NCBI GenBank assembly: GCA_003511885.1
Contig: DOIX01000021.1
Coordinates: forward strand, 14,008 to 46,539
Source: Cyanobacteria bacterium UBA11153
GTDB lineage: Bacteria > Cyanobacteriota > Cyanobacteriia > Cyanobacteriales > Coleofasciculaceae
Reading direction: 5' to 3'
DNA length: 32,532 nucleotides
Shown: piece by piece, positions 22,374 to 31,270 of the stretch
Layout of the letters: every line of letters starts with the position of its first letter
How positions within the stretch are numbered: position 1 is the stretch's first letter
Notes under the pieces: model-generated
The model's input: only the letters and a program-made list of their open reading frames with translations
Databases searched by the model: none
What the model was told of the DNA's origin: nothing
Made by a program: the position numbers and the translations under genes

Positions 22374-23339
22374 TTAAATAATTCCGTGTTGCCGACAATC
22401 CTCTTCGTATAAAGTTTTCAAGAAAACAGGAATATGATATCTAGTATCACTACTTTTCTCCTTATAAAATTCTGCTATTTGTAGTAATAGCATATCTCTA
22501 TATACCCCGACTTCTCTCGTCCAGTCAATGGGAGGTTGAATTTTGTGCCAGTAATCCTTTACTTGTTTAATTGTCAACAAAGCATAGATTAACTGATTTT
22601 TGCTCGTCTCATCTTGGGCATTTTGAAACTCAGTTTTCCAGGAATCCTGTAATTTATCCACTCCAGTACAATCCAATCCAGCACAATAGCTAATACGTTT
22701 GGATGCTGTTTGTAATTTTTCCTGTAAAGCCATATCCCTATCAATTCCATCTACCATATCCATATAAACTTTTTCCAGCACTATAGGATTGCCCTTATAA
22801 ATAGGAGTGCCGGAAAGATAATTATCAAAGATGGGCTGAAGTTCTGGTACAATAAAATACGCTTCCTTATAGATTAATCCTGTCACCCATATCCGGTGAT
22901 TTATCGCATTTTTATCGTTAACTTTGCCTTTCTCATATAAAGAGTAGAAAATTGCTTCTGTATCTGGAAAGGAATAATTATCAATAGTTTTCACTTGCAA
23001 ATCCAAATCGACAATAGCGAAAAGCTTTTCTGGCGTTAAATAAGAATTACTGCTATCTTCAGCGTGTAACTCAGAAAGGGCGAAGTAAGTATCGATTACA
23101 TCTTGACGATCCCCACAATTAAAAAACTGAGGTCGATAATTTTTATTCCAGTACTTTGGTACACAGGCTTGATAAAAGTTAGAATCTGGCATTTGTTCCA
23201 TTTTGCCATAAGATTGAGGTGACAATCTGCCCTCCTCTTTAATTCCCCCTTCGCATAGCACCACAATCTTATTTTTAATTCTCCGAGATTTCAGAATATA
23301 TTGACAGTGTTGTTTTAACTCTTGTTGACTGAGACTCAT
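22374..23339 (-). CDS. DUF4435/TOPRIM-like putative nuclease, downstream partner of the ATPase
   Basis: The 321-residue protein has the order of a TOPRIM nuclease: Glu30 in IVVLCEGG, an Asp-X-Asp at 111/113 in FAIVDLDLQ, and Glu159 in TGLIYKEAYFIVPEL, which aligns with the I-E-N-Y-L position of DUF4435/OLD-type TOPRIMs. The C-terminal half is helical. Such domains cut DNA or RNA in OLD, PARIS (AriB) and retron modules. It starts at ATG 23339, only two bases after the ATPase stop, so the two form an operon. The order ATPase then TOPRIM matches PARIS. Motifs are seen; catalysis and defence are inference. Confidence 0.65.
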   Translation of the reverse strand: MSLSQQELKQHCQYILKSRRIKNKIVVLCEGGIKEEGRLSPQSYGKMEQMPDSNFYQACVPKYWNKNYRPQFFNCGDRQDVIDTYFALSELHAEDSSNSYLTPEKLFAIVDLDLQVKTIDNYSFPDTEAIFYSLYEKGKVNDKNAINHRIWVTGLIYKEAYFIVPELQPIFDNYLSGTPIYKGNPIVLEKVYMDMVDGIDRDMALQEKLQTASKRISYCAGLDCTGVDKLQDSWKTEFQNAQDETSKNQLIYALLTIKQVKDYWHKIQPPIDWTREVGVYRDMLLLQIAEFYKEKSSDTRYHIPVFLKTLYEEDCRQHGII

Positions 23340-23341
23340 TG

Positions 23342-24553
23342 CTAATTTTGTGATTCCGGTTTGATAAGTTTAGGTTCAATTTCCTTGACATGACTAGGCG
23401 TAAGGGCTTGGCATAATTCATAAGAGTGAGTTGCTAGAATATATTGATTATTCGGTGCCCATTCTTTGAGATCGGAAATAATTTGATATTGCCAATCCGG
23501 ATGAAAAGCGATTTCAATTTCATCCATGAGGACAATCGCATCTTCTATATTACGATATTTGAGCCATATATAAATACTGAGTCTTTTTAGTTCGCCATGA
23601 CTTAAATCTTCTGGATAAAGTTCTATAGTTTCTCCATCTTTGTCTAATGTGAAGCTGATTCCGGAAAAATCTGTGGTAATATTTACTTTTTTATTACCTA
23701 ATACCAATTTCAGTTCATTTAATATTGCCTGGTAATTATTACCATATTCACCTGTTTCTATCGCTTGTCTGAAATCGCGATCGCGAGCAGCTATAAATGC
23801 CTCTATCAAAAGTTCTACAGCAACAAAATCATAAGCAAAGAAGCCAGGTAGCTTAGATTTGGCTTCTTCAAAATGTAAATAATAATTTGATTGATCATTT
23901 TCCTTCCTAAATAATAATTTTCGACATTCTTGAGAAAGAAAAAGAAAAACTTGGGTAGCAGGAGCTGCTAAAAATACTTGTTTTGATAATTCTTGTAGAA
24001 AATATTCTGCTTCTGTTATATCTATACCATCTATATGACATAGCAAAATTGCTGCTGTTTCTTCTTCGTTATTATATAGTTCTTCTGTTTGTTTGTAGTC
24101 ACATATATATAGTAATCCTTCTGAAGTGAAATAGGATTCTATTTTTTGACTTATTTCATCTTGCCGTATGCTAATATAATCATCATTATATTTTAAATTC
24201 AATTGGCTATTTTGATATTTTTCATTCAATAAATGTTTGAAATAAAAATATGGATAAGAAGAAAAATTAATTTGTATAGTTTTCTCTGAATGCCAAATAT
24301 CAATTATTGCTAAAACCCTTTTATCCTCATCTTCACGAATTTTAAATCCTTGAAGTAGATTTTTCAAAAATTCTATTTGTTCAGGTTTGATAGAACAATG
24401 TAATAGTATAAAAATTAATTGTAAAAGCGTACTCTTACCCCCACCATTGAGACTGCCAAGAGGAAAGATGGGAGGCTCAAATTCCTTCTCGAAGATAATA
24501 TCAACATCCTTTAAAACTCGGAAATCGGGAACTTGAATTCGTTGCAGGTGCAT
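23342..24553 (-). CDS. AAA/ABC-type ATPase of an OLD/PARIS-like module
   Basis: I start at ATG 24553 because AAGAGGA lies seven bases upstream; the longer frame would need a TTG at 24583. The 403-residue protein carries a Walker A variant (SLNGGGKST, residues 34-42, with Ser for the first Gly), an ABC signature (LSHGELKRLSIY), Walker B IVLMDEIEIAFHP and a switch His in LATHSYEL. It belongs to the SMC/RecF-like AAA_15 group used in defence. The TOPRIM gene follows after two bases. In PARIS the ATPase holds the nuclease inactive until a trigger appears; that role here is inference. No restriction genes are near. Confidence 0.75.
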   Translation of the reverse strand: MHLQRIQVPDFRVLKDVDIIFEKEFEPPIFPLGSLNGGGKSTLLQLIFILLHCSIKPEQIEFLKNLLQGFKIREDEDKRVLAIIDIWHSEKTIQINFSSYPYFYFKHLLNEKYQNSQLNLKYNDDYISIRQDEISQKIESYFTSEGLLYICDYKQTEELYNNEEETAAILLCHIDGIDITEAEYFLQELSKQVFLAAPATQVFLFLSQECRKLLFRKENDQSNYYLHFEEAKSKLPGFFAYDFVAVELLIEAFIAARDRDFRQAIETGEYGNNYQAILNELKLVLGNKKVNITTDFSGISFTLDKDGETIELYPEDLSHGELKRLSIYIWLKYRNIEDAIVLMDEIEIAFHPDWQYQIISDLKEWAPNNQYILATHSYELCQALTPSHVKEIEPKLIKPESQN

Positions 24554-24593
24554 ATATAAATCCTCTTGTTTAGTAAGTATCAACTATTCATTG

Positions 24594-24621
24594 TCAATCG
24601 TCAATCGTCAATAGTCAAACG
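24594..24621. repeat. Heptanucleotide repeat (TCAATCG), four units
   Basis: Units TCAATCG, TCAATCG, TCAATAG and TCAAACG run without gaps between the lone antitoxin gene and the ATPase start, in the ATPase leader. Confidence 0.8.
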
Positions 24622-24628
24622 TACTTCA

Positions 24629-24856
24629 TTACGATAAAAGTCCCCTAATCTGAGCCAATCCTTCTTCTCCTGAAATTGGTTTAACCGCACCACTGCGGAT
24701 TTCATCCCGACGTTTCTTGGCTTCATTAGTCCATAACGTTTGAATTGTTTCGTCTAGATCCAATTCCAGACTTTCAACCAGTTTATCTGCTAGTATAGCT
24801 CTCAATGCGCTCGGCAAAGATAAAGCTTCGGTCATCAGTTGATCGATTGATAGCAT
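24629..24856 (-). CDS. Addiction-module antitoxin, TIGR02574-like
   Basis: The 75-residue protein matches the short 'putative addiction module component' family: LMTEALSLPSALRAILADKL, VESLELDLDE, a Trp-x-x-Glu-Ala (WTNEAKKRRDEI) and GAVKPISGEEGLAQIRGLL. These proteins usually sit just upstream of a ParE/RelE toxin. No toxin gene follows; the next gene on the strand is the ATPase, 76 bases downstream beyond the heptamer repeat. It is therefore an orphan, or the operon's regulator. Family is well supported; role in the neighbouring module is not. Confidence 0.8.
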   Translation of the reverse strand: MLSIDQLMTEALSLPSALRAILADKLVESLELDLDETIQTLWTNEAKKRRDEIRSGAVKPISGEEGLAQIRGLLS

Positions 24857-24962
24857 AATTACTGAGAAACTAGAGTTATCTAAAGTATAGCAATATAAGG
24901 ATGGGTTTCACCAGTGCCAGAGACAATTTGATCTGAGGGTGGGAGAATTCCCACCCCAATTA

Positions 24963-26198
24963 TTACACCTTAAACTTCTCCGTAATCCGTCTCATTGCCT
25001 CCTCTACATTCTCCCGACTATTAAATGCGGAAATACGAAAATAACCTTCACCCGCAGCACCAAAACCAGAACCTGGAGTGCCTACTACATTGCAGGTATT
25101 AATTAACTTATCGAAGAAATCCCAACTGGATAAACCATGGGGAGTTTGCACCCAAACATAAGGAGCATTTACACCACCATATACTGCTAATCCGGCGGCG
25201 GTTAGTTGCTGGCGAATAATTGAGGCATTTTCCAGATAGAAACTAATTAATCCCTTAATTTGGGCTTTGCCTTCTTCTGAGTAAACTGCTTCTGCCCCTC
25301 GTTGAATGATATAGGAAACACCATTAAACTTAGTCGATTGGCGGCGATTCCATAGTTTCCAAAGTTCCACATCGGAACCATCTGCGGCTTTGGCTGTGAG
25401 TGTTTTTGGTACTACTGTTAAGGCGCAACGAGTTCCCGTAAATCCGGCATTTTTCGAGAAAGAACGAAATTCAATGGCACAATCTCTCGCTCCTTCTATT
25501 TCATAGATAGAATGGGGTAGAGTTGGATCGGTAATATAGGCTTCGTAAGCGGCATCAAAGAAGATAATCGAACCATGGCTCTTGGCATAATCTACCCATG
25601 CTTTCAGATGTTCCTTAGTAGCAGTTGCTCCAGTAGGATTATTGGGGAAGCAAAGGTAAATTAAATCTACTTTTTCAGAGGGAATCTGGGCGGTAAAGTT
25701 ATTTTCCGCAGTTATGGGTAAATAGATTAACCCTTCATATTCGCCTTTTTCGTTGCCATCTCCAGTATGTCCTGCCATGACATTTGTATCTACATAAACA
25801 GGATAAACTGGATCGGTAACAGCAATGGTATTATTGTCACCGAAAATATCGAGAATATTCCCAGTATCGCATTTAGAGCCATCGGAGATGAAGATTTCCG
25901 AAGCATCAACCTCGCATCCTCGCGCTTGGAAGTCGTGAGTAGCAATTTTCTCCCGTAACCAAGGATAGCCTTGTTCTGGACCATACCCTTTAAATGTAGC
26001 GCGATCGCCCATATCATTCACAGCCTGAATCATCGCCGTGCGGCAGGCTTCTGGCAATGGCTCGGTGACATCGCCAATTCCGAGACGGATAATTTTTGCA
26101 TCGGGGTTAGCGTCGGCAAAGGCATTGACTCGTCGCGCAATTTCGGGAAAGAGGTAACCTGCTTTGAGTTTGAGATAGTTATCGTTAATTGTTGCCAT
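24963..26198 (-). CDS. dapL: LL-diaminopimelate aminotransferase
   Basis: The 411-residue enzyme converts tetrahydrodipicolinate directly to LL-diaminopimelate in the lysine and peptidoglycan pathway. It is a fold-type I, PLP-dependent aminotransferase. Diagnostic segments are [39 protein letters not shown], the PNNPTG motif (residues about 185-190) and the PLP lysine Lys249 in [13 protein letters not shown]. Length and ends are normal for plant/cyanobacterial DapL. The gene stands alone; its leader is full of C/G-run repeats (26231-26368). Assignment is very secure. Confidence 0.96.
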   Translation of the reverse strand: MATINDNYLKLKAGYLFPEIARRVNAFADANPDAKIIRLGIGDVTEPLPEACRTAMIQAVNDMGDRATFKGYGPEQGYPWLREKIATHDFQARGCEVDASEIFISDGSKCDTGNILDIFGDNNTIAVTDPVYPVYVDTNVMAGHTGDGNEKGEYEGLIYLPITAENNFTAQIPSEKVDLIYLCFPNNPTGATATKEHLKAWVDYAKSHGSIIFFDAAYEAYITDPTLPHSIYEIEGARDCAIEFRSFSKNAGFTGTRCALTVVPKTLTAKAADGSDVELWKLWNRRQSTKFNGVSYIIQRGAEAVYSEEGKAQIKGLISFYLENASIIRQQLTAAGLAVYGGVNAPYVWVQTPHGLSSWDFFDKLINTCNVVGTPGSGFGAAGEGYFRISAFNSRENVEEAMRRITEKFKV

Positions 26199-26230
26199 GG
26201 TAGATTATCAGGAATGGGCTATTGGAGATA

Positions 26231-26368
26231 GATCCCCCCTAACCCCCCTTTTTTAGGGGGGAACCAGATAGAAAATCCCTCTTTTTAAGGGAGGAAACCG
26301 GATAGAAAATCCCTCTTTGTTAAGGGGGTAACCGGATAAAAAGTTCCTTTTTTTAAGGGGGATTTATG
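26231..26368. repeat. C/G-run repeat followed by a 33-35 base tandem array
   Basis: An initial palindrome (CCCCCCTAACCCCCC against GGGGGG) is followed by three units starting at about 26255, 26288 and 26323. Each has an ACC(A/G)GATA-AAA core, a TTCC/TCCC-CTTTTT run and AAGGGGG. It lies in the dapL leader. Confidence 0.75.
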
Positions 26369-26409
26369 GGAATCTCCAGTTGTTTGCACTAATTGCTAAA
26401 CAGCCTCTT

Positions 26410-26427
26410 AGCAATTAGCAATTAGCA
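26410..26427. repeat. Heptanucleotide repeat (AGCAATT), two and a half units
   Basis: The same heptamer as at 19116-19140, located between the secreted-protein gene and dapL. Confidence 0.75.
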
Positions 26428-26459
26428 TATTAACACTAATTGCGATCGCTATCGCTATT

Positions 26460-26942
26460 TTATATTTTAATTCGCGCTACTTCCGCTTGGGTTGGAGAAT
26501 ACATTATTAAAAAACGCGCTCTTGTGCCTTGTGGCACATCAAACATCAAATCTTCTAATCGTATTTCTCCTGGTTTAAAGGGTTCTCCGATATTCCGAGA
26601 TTTGTACTCAATTCGGGTAAGGGGATAGTAAAACCCATTGGTGTCAACCAGTTGAGCATTAACAAACCCCAAAGGTGGATGATTCGTCCCCCCCACACCA
26701 ACCTTTCGGATACTTGCTGAAACAATCAACCATGTTTGCTCCGCAGTATAGGAAGTATTTGCTGTTTGCGCGGTTTTCCCTGTGGTGCGATATCCATTAG
26801 TTTTTATCTCCCACCCTTCATAGACAAATCGAGATTCGGAAGATACTTGTTTGGGTGTTGCTACAACAGAAGCGCTCATAGCGACAGGGAAACCCATTCC
26901 CATCAACAGAGATAAAGCCAGCACTTTAATTCTATAATTCAT
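26460..26942 (-). CDS. Exported small protein, DUF4352-like beta domain
   Basis: The 160-residue protein starts at ATG 26942 and has a signal peptide: Met-Asn-Tyr-Arg-Ile-Lys, hydrophobic core through about residue 22, Ala-x-Ala near 28. The mature part resembles the DUF4352 immunoglobulin-like fold: TWLIVSASIRKVGVGG, AQLVDTNGFYYPL and GEIRLEDLMFDVPQGTRARF. This domain occurs in secreted and lipoprotein accessory proteins of unknown function; here there is no lipobox cysteine. The protein is probably periplasmic. No partner genes are near. Confidence 0.7.
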   Translation of the reverse strand: MNYRIKVLALSLLMGMGFPVAMSASVVATPKQVSSESRFVYEGWEIKTNGYRTTGKTAQTANTSYTAEQTWLIVSASIRKVGVGGTNHPPLGFVNAQLVDTNGFYYPLTRIEYKSRNIGEPFKPGEIRLEDLMFDVPQGTRARFLIMYSPTQAEVARIKI

Positions 26943-27162
26943 AATTTTCCTGATGACAAATACCCCTCTTATTGAGAGCAGTAGTATTTTTAATATTTTC
27001 TCAATAATTGTACCACAAGTCTATCTTTCCCCAGACTCTTCCCTAAGCTATTGGCTGTTTCATCCCGGGCAGAGAAATGGACGAGAGGAGGATGGATAAA
27101 TGGAGAATCGTCACACCATCCCCCTAGTGTGATTACTGTACATTTTTTTTGTATTGTCTGAC

Positions 27163-27783
27163 TTAGTTATCAGTAGCATCTTCTGGATTATCTTCAGGAA
27201 AAACAACATCTTCATACAGCAACGAAATAGGACAACGGAAATCAACGCTGGTTAAGTGAATTTCTACTTCTGTGCCGTTATCTGTCGGTTGTTCGAGTGA
27301 ATAAGCTGTCAGTTCCCATTTTCCTTTCTCATTGATTCGATAGCATTCCACATTGATTTTATCTGCTTCAATAAGAACATATTCTTTTAAGGTGTCAATC
27401 TGACGATAATGCTGAAATTTTTTACCTCTATCGAATCCTTCTGTACCTGGAGATAAAACTTCGACAATTAAGCAGGGATGATAGATAATTTTACGGGCTT
27501 TTTTGTCTTGCGGATGGCAAGTAACCATCACATCTGGATAGTGAAATGGTCCTTTGGTTGAAACTCCCACTTTGGCATCTGCCATAAAGACTTTACAGTC
27601 TTTCCCCCGCAGGTGATTTTTAAGTCCAGATGTCAGATTGATGGCAATGGAATTATGGGGAAGGATTCCCCCAGTCATGGCAAAGACTTCCCCGTTGATA
27701 TATTCGTATTTAATGGGTTGTTTTTCTTCCCATTCCAGATACTCTTCGGGAGTCATGAGTTGAGGTTGGCGTTGAGCAATCAT
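27163..27783 (-). CDS. Uma2-family (DUF820) PD-(D/E)XK nuclease-like protein
   Basis: The 206-residue protein has the Uma2 pattern: MTPEEYLEWEEKQPIKYEYI, GEVFAMTGGILPHNSIAINL, HYPDVMV (Asp84), LIVEVLSPGTEGFDRGKKF (Glu108) and TLKEYVLIEAD. These are the metal-binding and fold residues of the family, which is very abundant in cyanobacteria and of unproven role. The length is typical. An AGGA sequence nine bases before the ATG at 27783 supports the start. No partner gene is adjacent. Confidence 0.9.
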   Translation of the reverse strand: MIAQRQPQLMTPEEYLEWEEKQPIKYEYINGEVFAMTGGILPHNSIAINLTSGLKNHLRGKDCKVFMADAKVGVSTKGPFHYPDVMVTCHPQDKKARKIIYHPCLIVEVLSPGTEGFDRGKKFQHYRQIDTLKEYVLIEADKINVECYRINEKGKWELTAYSLEQPTDNGTEVEIHLTSVDFRCPISLLYEDVVFPEDNPEDATDN

Positions 27784-28117
27784 TTTAAATATTTCCTGGT
27801 TTTTGATAATGTTTTGATTTTGGGGGATTTAGAAAAGTTATTGCGACATATTATACCATAAGATCTGGGGACTTTCAGTCGGGTAGGGTGGACTATTCCT
27901 ATCATCCAAACTGGAATCATAGAGACGATCTAGATTCCAGTTATATTTTTATGACTAAATCAGCGTTATAATACTCTCTTCATGAAATCTTTAAATAACT
28001 CTGGGCTTACTTCATCATAACTTCACAAATAATTTACTCATTATCAAGTAAATTAATAGACAAGTATGGAATTTAGGTTTAATTAGATCTCTCATTGAAT
28101 TGTTAGGAGGTAAATAA
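27784..28117. other. Intergenic region between divergent genes, with a strong stem-loop
   Basis: This 334-base gap is AT-rich. It contains the stem-loop at 27909-27942 described separately, and the strong AGGAGG ribosome site of the PEP-CTERM gene at its right end. No small gene was found. Confidence 0.5.
27909..27942. promoter_or_regulatory. Stem-loop followed by a T-run, function unclear
   Basis: AACTGGAATC (27909-27918) pairs with GATTCCAGTT (27933-27942), and TAG pairs with CTA past a one-base bulge, leaving a seven-base loop. ATATTTTTATG follows on the plus strand, so it would act as an intrinsic terminator for a plus-strand transcript, yet no plus-strand gene lies upstream. Confidence 0.55.
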
Positions 28118-28855
28118 ATGATTAGCATCTACCAAAAGTTGACAGTTGCTGGTGCTGTCCTGAGTTTCGCCGCAATTGGCACTAATGCAGTTCAGGCATC
28201 ACAGTTAGTTTACAGTAATGATTTTGAGGGAACGGTTGGCTCTGAGTGGTCAAAAACTTCCACAGAAATGACACCGAAGGGGGGACGGAATTTCCTCGGA
28301 AGGTTTGCCAGTGAAGCGGTTAGCCTAAAACTTGATAATCTCACCCCACATACGGATGTTTCAGTATCATTCGATTTATTTATTATCCAATCCTGGGATG
28401 GTAATAACACAATCTATGGGTCAGATATTTGGGAGTTGAGTGTAGCTAATGGGACAACACTATTAAGCACAACATTCACCAATAACCCTGCTTTTACCCA
28501 ATCTTATCCTAATGCCTTTTCCAGTGGAGATAATCCAGCTCGCAGCGGTGCAGATGAAAACAACACCTTGGGATACATCAATTACTATGGTGACTCAGTT
28601 TATAATTTAAGCTTTATCTTCCCTCATGTTGATGATTCTCTAGAGTTGATTTTTTCAGGATCTAAACTTAACTTTGCTGGTTTAACTCAAGATAGTGAAC
28701 GATGGGGGTTAGATAATGTTAAATTGAGTGTTACACCTGCTATCAGCATCGGATCTACAAAAATAGTTCCCATCCCGGAACCAGATACTATTTTAGGTTT
28801 AGCAACCTGTGGTGTAGTGGGTTTACTCATTAGGAAAAAAGCTGGTATTTCTTAA
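28118..28855 (+). CDS. PEP-CTERM-anchored exported protein
   Basis: The 245-residue protein starts at ATG 28118 with a perfect AGGAGG site. It has a signal peptide (residues 1-28, ending NAVQA-S), a beta-rich body (residues 30-215) and a C-terminal sorting signal: IPEPDTILGL, a hydrophobic helix and RKK. PEP-CTERM proteins are cut and processed by an exosortase, usually for cell-surface or exopolysaccharide export. The middle resembles a lectin/adhesin-like beta fold (DNLTPHTDVSVSFDLFI, LELIFSGSKLNFAG). The motif assignment is firm; the ligand is unknown. No exosortase gene is in the window. Confidence 0.85.
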   Translation: MISIYQKLTVAGAVLSFAAIGTNAVQASQLVYSNDFEGTVGSEWSKTSTEMTPKGGRNFLGRFASEAVSLKLDNLTPHTDVSVSFDLFIIQSWDGNNTIYGSDIWELSVANGTTLLSTTFTNNPAFTQSYPNAFSSGDNPARSGADENNTLGYINYYGDSVYNLSFIFPHVDDSLELIFSGSKLNFAGLTQDSERWGLDNVKLSVTPAISIGSTKIVPIPEPDTILGLATCGVVGLLIRKKAGIS

Positions 28856-28968
28856 AAAAACAAATAGTTGTTTGTTGGCAATAAGCTTAACCCGCTTGTC
28901 TATCACCAACAACTGACAACTATCCACTAATGCGGTATGCTAATCCAGAGACTTCTACCATTGGATTT

Positions 28969-30345
28969 ATGCTCAACGCTAAAGTAATAGGATTAGGAAG
29001 ATCTGGAATTGCCACCGCACGGCTTCTCAAGCAAGAAGGTTGGCAAGTAACAATCAGTGAAAGAAACATCTCCGAATCCCTCCAAAACCAACAACAAACT
29101 CTTGCTACCGAAGGAATTACCGTTAAACTAGGTGATGTCCAGACTCTAGATGATTCAGAGTTACCTAAGTTAATTGTAGTTAGTCCCGGCGTACCTTGGG
29201 ATATTCCTATACTTATTGATGCGAGAAATCGAGGAATTGATACAATTGGGGAACTCGAACTTGCTTGGCGTTATCTTAAATCATACCCTTGGGTTGGGAT
29301 TACGGGAACTAATGGGAAAACAACGACAACTTCTCTGATTGCGGCTATTTTTCAAACCGCAGGATTGAATGCGCCAGCTTGCGGTAATATTGGTTATGCT
29401 GCCTGCGAAATTGCCCTAAAAAGAGATAAGGAAGGAAATTCTGATTCTGGAAATCCAATTGATTGGATTATTGGAGAAATTAGCAGTTACCAAATTGAAT
29501 CTTCACGGGAACTAACGCCCAAAATTGGAATTTGGACAACCTTTACTCCAGATCATTTAAACCGCCACAAGACTCTGGAAAACTACTACGATATTAAAGC
29601 ATCTTTACTGGTGCGATCGCAAATCCAAATCCTCAACGGTGACGATCCCTATCTGCGGGATTTAGGGACAAAACATTGGCCTAATGCTTATTGGACTAGC
29701 GTACAGGGTAAATATGCAATTCCTCAACCTTGGATTTATATTCAAGATGGTTGGGTGGTTGCCGAAGGCGAAAAAATCGTAGAAGTCGCCTCATTAAAAA
29801 TGGTAGGGAATCACAATCAACAGAATTTACTCATGGCTGTAGCAGCGGCAAGACTAGCCGGAATTGACAAAAATGCGATCGCAAATGCTATTGCCAATTT
29901 TTCCGGTGTTTCCCATCGCTTAGAACATATTATCACTTGCCAGGGAATTGACTTTATTAATGATAGCAAAGCCACCAACTATGATGCAGCGCAGGTTGGA
30001 TTATCCGCCGTGAAATCACCGACTATATTAATAGCAGGTGGTGAAGCCAAAGCAGGAGACGATACTCAATGGTTGGAAACTATTCAAGCTAAAGCAGCAG
30101 CAGTTTTACTCATTGGCGATGCTGCATCTGCCTTTGCCGAAAGATTGAAACAAGTGGGTTACAGTAGTTATGAAATTGTGGAAACTATGGCTAAAGCCGT
30201 GCCCAGATCTTTTGAACTCGCCCAAGAATATAATGCTAGTGTAGTCTTGCTATCCCCTGCTTGTGCTAGTTTCGATCAATATCAAAGTTTTGAACATCGG
30301 GGAGATGATTTCCGTCAGCTATGTTTGGAGTTATTGTCATCATAA
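28969..30345 (+). CDS. murD: UDP-N-acetylmuramoyl-L-alanine:D-glutamate ligase
   Basis: MurD adds D-glutamate to UDP-MurNAc-L-alanine in cytoplasmic peptidoglycan synthesis. I start at ATG 28969 because the resulting [20 protein letters not shown] aligns with the family N-terminus and gives the usual 458 residues. The upstream in-frame ATG at 28930 would add 13 unconserved residues. The ATP loop GTNGKTTTT is at residues 113-121, followed by the Mur ligase segments [15 protein letters not shown] and DHLNRH. The ADP-binding end has [11 protein letters not shown] and [19 protein letters not shown]. Two HIP1 octamers lie inside. It stands alone rather than in a dcw cluster, as in many cyanobacteria. 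Confidence 0.96.
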   Translation: MLNAKVIGLGRSGIATARLLKQEGWQVTISERNISESLQNQQQTLATEGITVKLGDVQTLDDSELPKLIVVSPGVPWDIPILIDARNRGIDTIGELELAWRYLKSYPWVGITGTNGKTTTTSLIAAIFQTAGLNAPACGNIGYAACEIALKRDKEGNSDSGNPIDWIIGEISSYQIESSRELTPKIGIWTTFTPDHLNRHKTLENYYDIKASLLVRSQIQILNGDDPYLRDLGTKHWPNAYWTSVQGKYAIPQPWIYIQDGWVVAEGEKIVEVASLKMVGNHNQQNLLMAVAAARLAGIDKNAIANAIANFSGVSHRLEHIITCQGIDFINDSKATNYDAAQVGLSAVKSPTILIAGGEAKAGDDTQWLETIQAKAAAVLLIGDAASAFAERLKQVGYSSYEIVETMAKAVPRSFELAQEYNASVVLLSPACASFDQYQSFEHRGDDFRQLCLELLSS

Positions 30346-30359
30346 CCCAAGCCTCTTAG

Positions 30360-30386
30360 GGTGCGTTATGCGCCAGCTAACGCACC
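30360..30386. repeat. Palindromic GGTGCGTTA/TAACGCACC hairpin, copy 2
   Basis: Perfect nine-base arms (30360-30368, 30378-30386) with a nine-base loop, 15 bases after murD. Same arms as 7816-7842. Confidence 0.8.
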
Positions 30387-30452
30387 ATCTACATTATCAG
30401 TAAATCTTAACTGATTTATATCGATTCCTTTGGCGTTGCTATGATTTTTTTT

Positions 30453-30498
30453 TAACGCAGAGGTACGCAGAGGTTTGCACAGAGGTACACAGAGGTTT
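30453..30498. repeat. ACGCAGAGG-type tandem repeat, copy 3
   Basis: AACGCAGAGGT, ACGCAGAGGTT, TGCACAGAGGT and ACACAGAGGTT follow one another after a T-run. It is the best-preserved copy in the window. Confidence 0.75.
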
Positions 30499-30522
30499 TT
30501 GGATAATTCTGATGCCAATAAT

Positions 30523-30644
30523 AGACATCTTGTAAAAGTCGATATTTAGGTGTAGGGGTGAAGCATTTGCGCCCGGATTTATGCGGAAAATCAATGGTTT
30601 CATCCGCAAATGCTTCACCCTTCCAGGATTTTCGCAAGAGGTCT
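30523..30644. mobile_element. MITE-like element with GAAGCATT inner arms and TCTTG outer arms
   Basis: Outer arms at 30523-30540 and 30627-30644 are near-complements (AGAC-TCTTG--AAA-TC). Inner arms at 30556-30571 and 30605-30620 are perfect 16-base complements containing GGGTGAAGCATTTGCG. There is no coding capacity. Copies at 20221 and 31271-31478 share the inner arms. Confidence 0.8.
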
Positions 30645-30750
30645 AATGATATAGTTAGAGACTAGGGGCTAGGGTAAGAAGGAAATAGAATCAAGGGTTT
30701 CAGCGACTCAGAATCTCCTAACCGCTAAGGCGGTTGCTGTATCAGTAATA

Positions 30751-31215
30751 TTATTTTCGTTTTTCTTCTGCCGCACCAGGGAGTTGAGGATTAGTTTCTG
30801 GTTGAGTGTATTCGCAAAAAGTATTTAGCCCAATTTTCACAACATATAGGACAATAATTGTAGCAATTGCTGGGTCAATGGGTAATCCATGTGCTACTGC
30901 GATGCTACTGACGGAGACTATTAATCCGGTGAGTAAAGGGGCACTGGCTGGATTATTGGTATATTCCTTAATTTTGCCGCGAAAGCCATCATCACCACAG
31001 ATTTCTTTGCGGATTTCTCCTAACATTACTTTCCAGAGGGATTTGCCTTGAATGAACATCTGTGTGCCGTTTTGCTCTTGCCAAAGTTCATCAAAACTGG
31101 CATCTAGTTTCCCTTGATTTTTGGTGAGGATGGTAAGGGCTGGTTGAGAAGGGTTGTAATCTTTGAGGATTTGCTGAATTTCTTGGATTTCAGTGAGTGT
31201 TAATTGGTTAGTCAT
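30751..31215 (-). CDS. Hypothetical membrane-associated protein
   Basis: I start at ATG 31215 (MTNQLTLTEIQEIQQIL), not at the in-frame ATG 31308: the extra 31 residues are encoded by the adjoining repeat element. The 154-residue product has a soluble N-terminal half (helix, then ILTKNQGKLDASFDELWQEQ) and hydrophobic segments at about 90-108 (PLLTGLIVSVSSIAVAHG) and 112-128, followed by a charged tail. I do not recognise a family. The N-terminal LTEIQEIQQILKDY resembles small effector-associated modules, but this is weak. It is convergent with murD. Confidence 0.6.
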   Translation of the reverse strand: MTNQLTLTEIQEIQQILKDYNPSQPALTILTKNQGKLDASFDELWQEQNGTQMFIQGKSLWKVMLGEIRKEICGDDGFRGKIKEYTNNPASAPLLTGLIVSVSSIAVAHGLPIDPAIATIIVLYVVKIGLNTFCEYTQPETNPQLPGAAEEKRK

Positions 31216-31270
31216 GGTATTTTTTTGTTTGGGTGAAGAATCTAGGGAGAATTTGTTAATTCTTGAATCT

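Larger units (their letters stand above)
30346..30750. other. Intergenic region packed with three repeat families
   Basis: This 405-base gap between convergent genes holds the GGTGCGTTA hairpin (30360-30386), an ACGCAGAGG-type repeat (30453-30498) and a MITE-like element (30523-30644). A C/G-balanced stretch at 30715-30740 (CCGCTAAGGCGG) may be a terminator stem. No gene was found. Confidence 0.5.

Noticed and set aside
27100..27155. Hairpin TCACAC/GTGTGA followed by a T-run
   Set aside because: The T-run is on the plus strand, where no transcript is expected; the six-pair stem is too weak to call.
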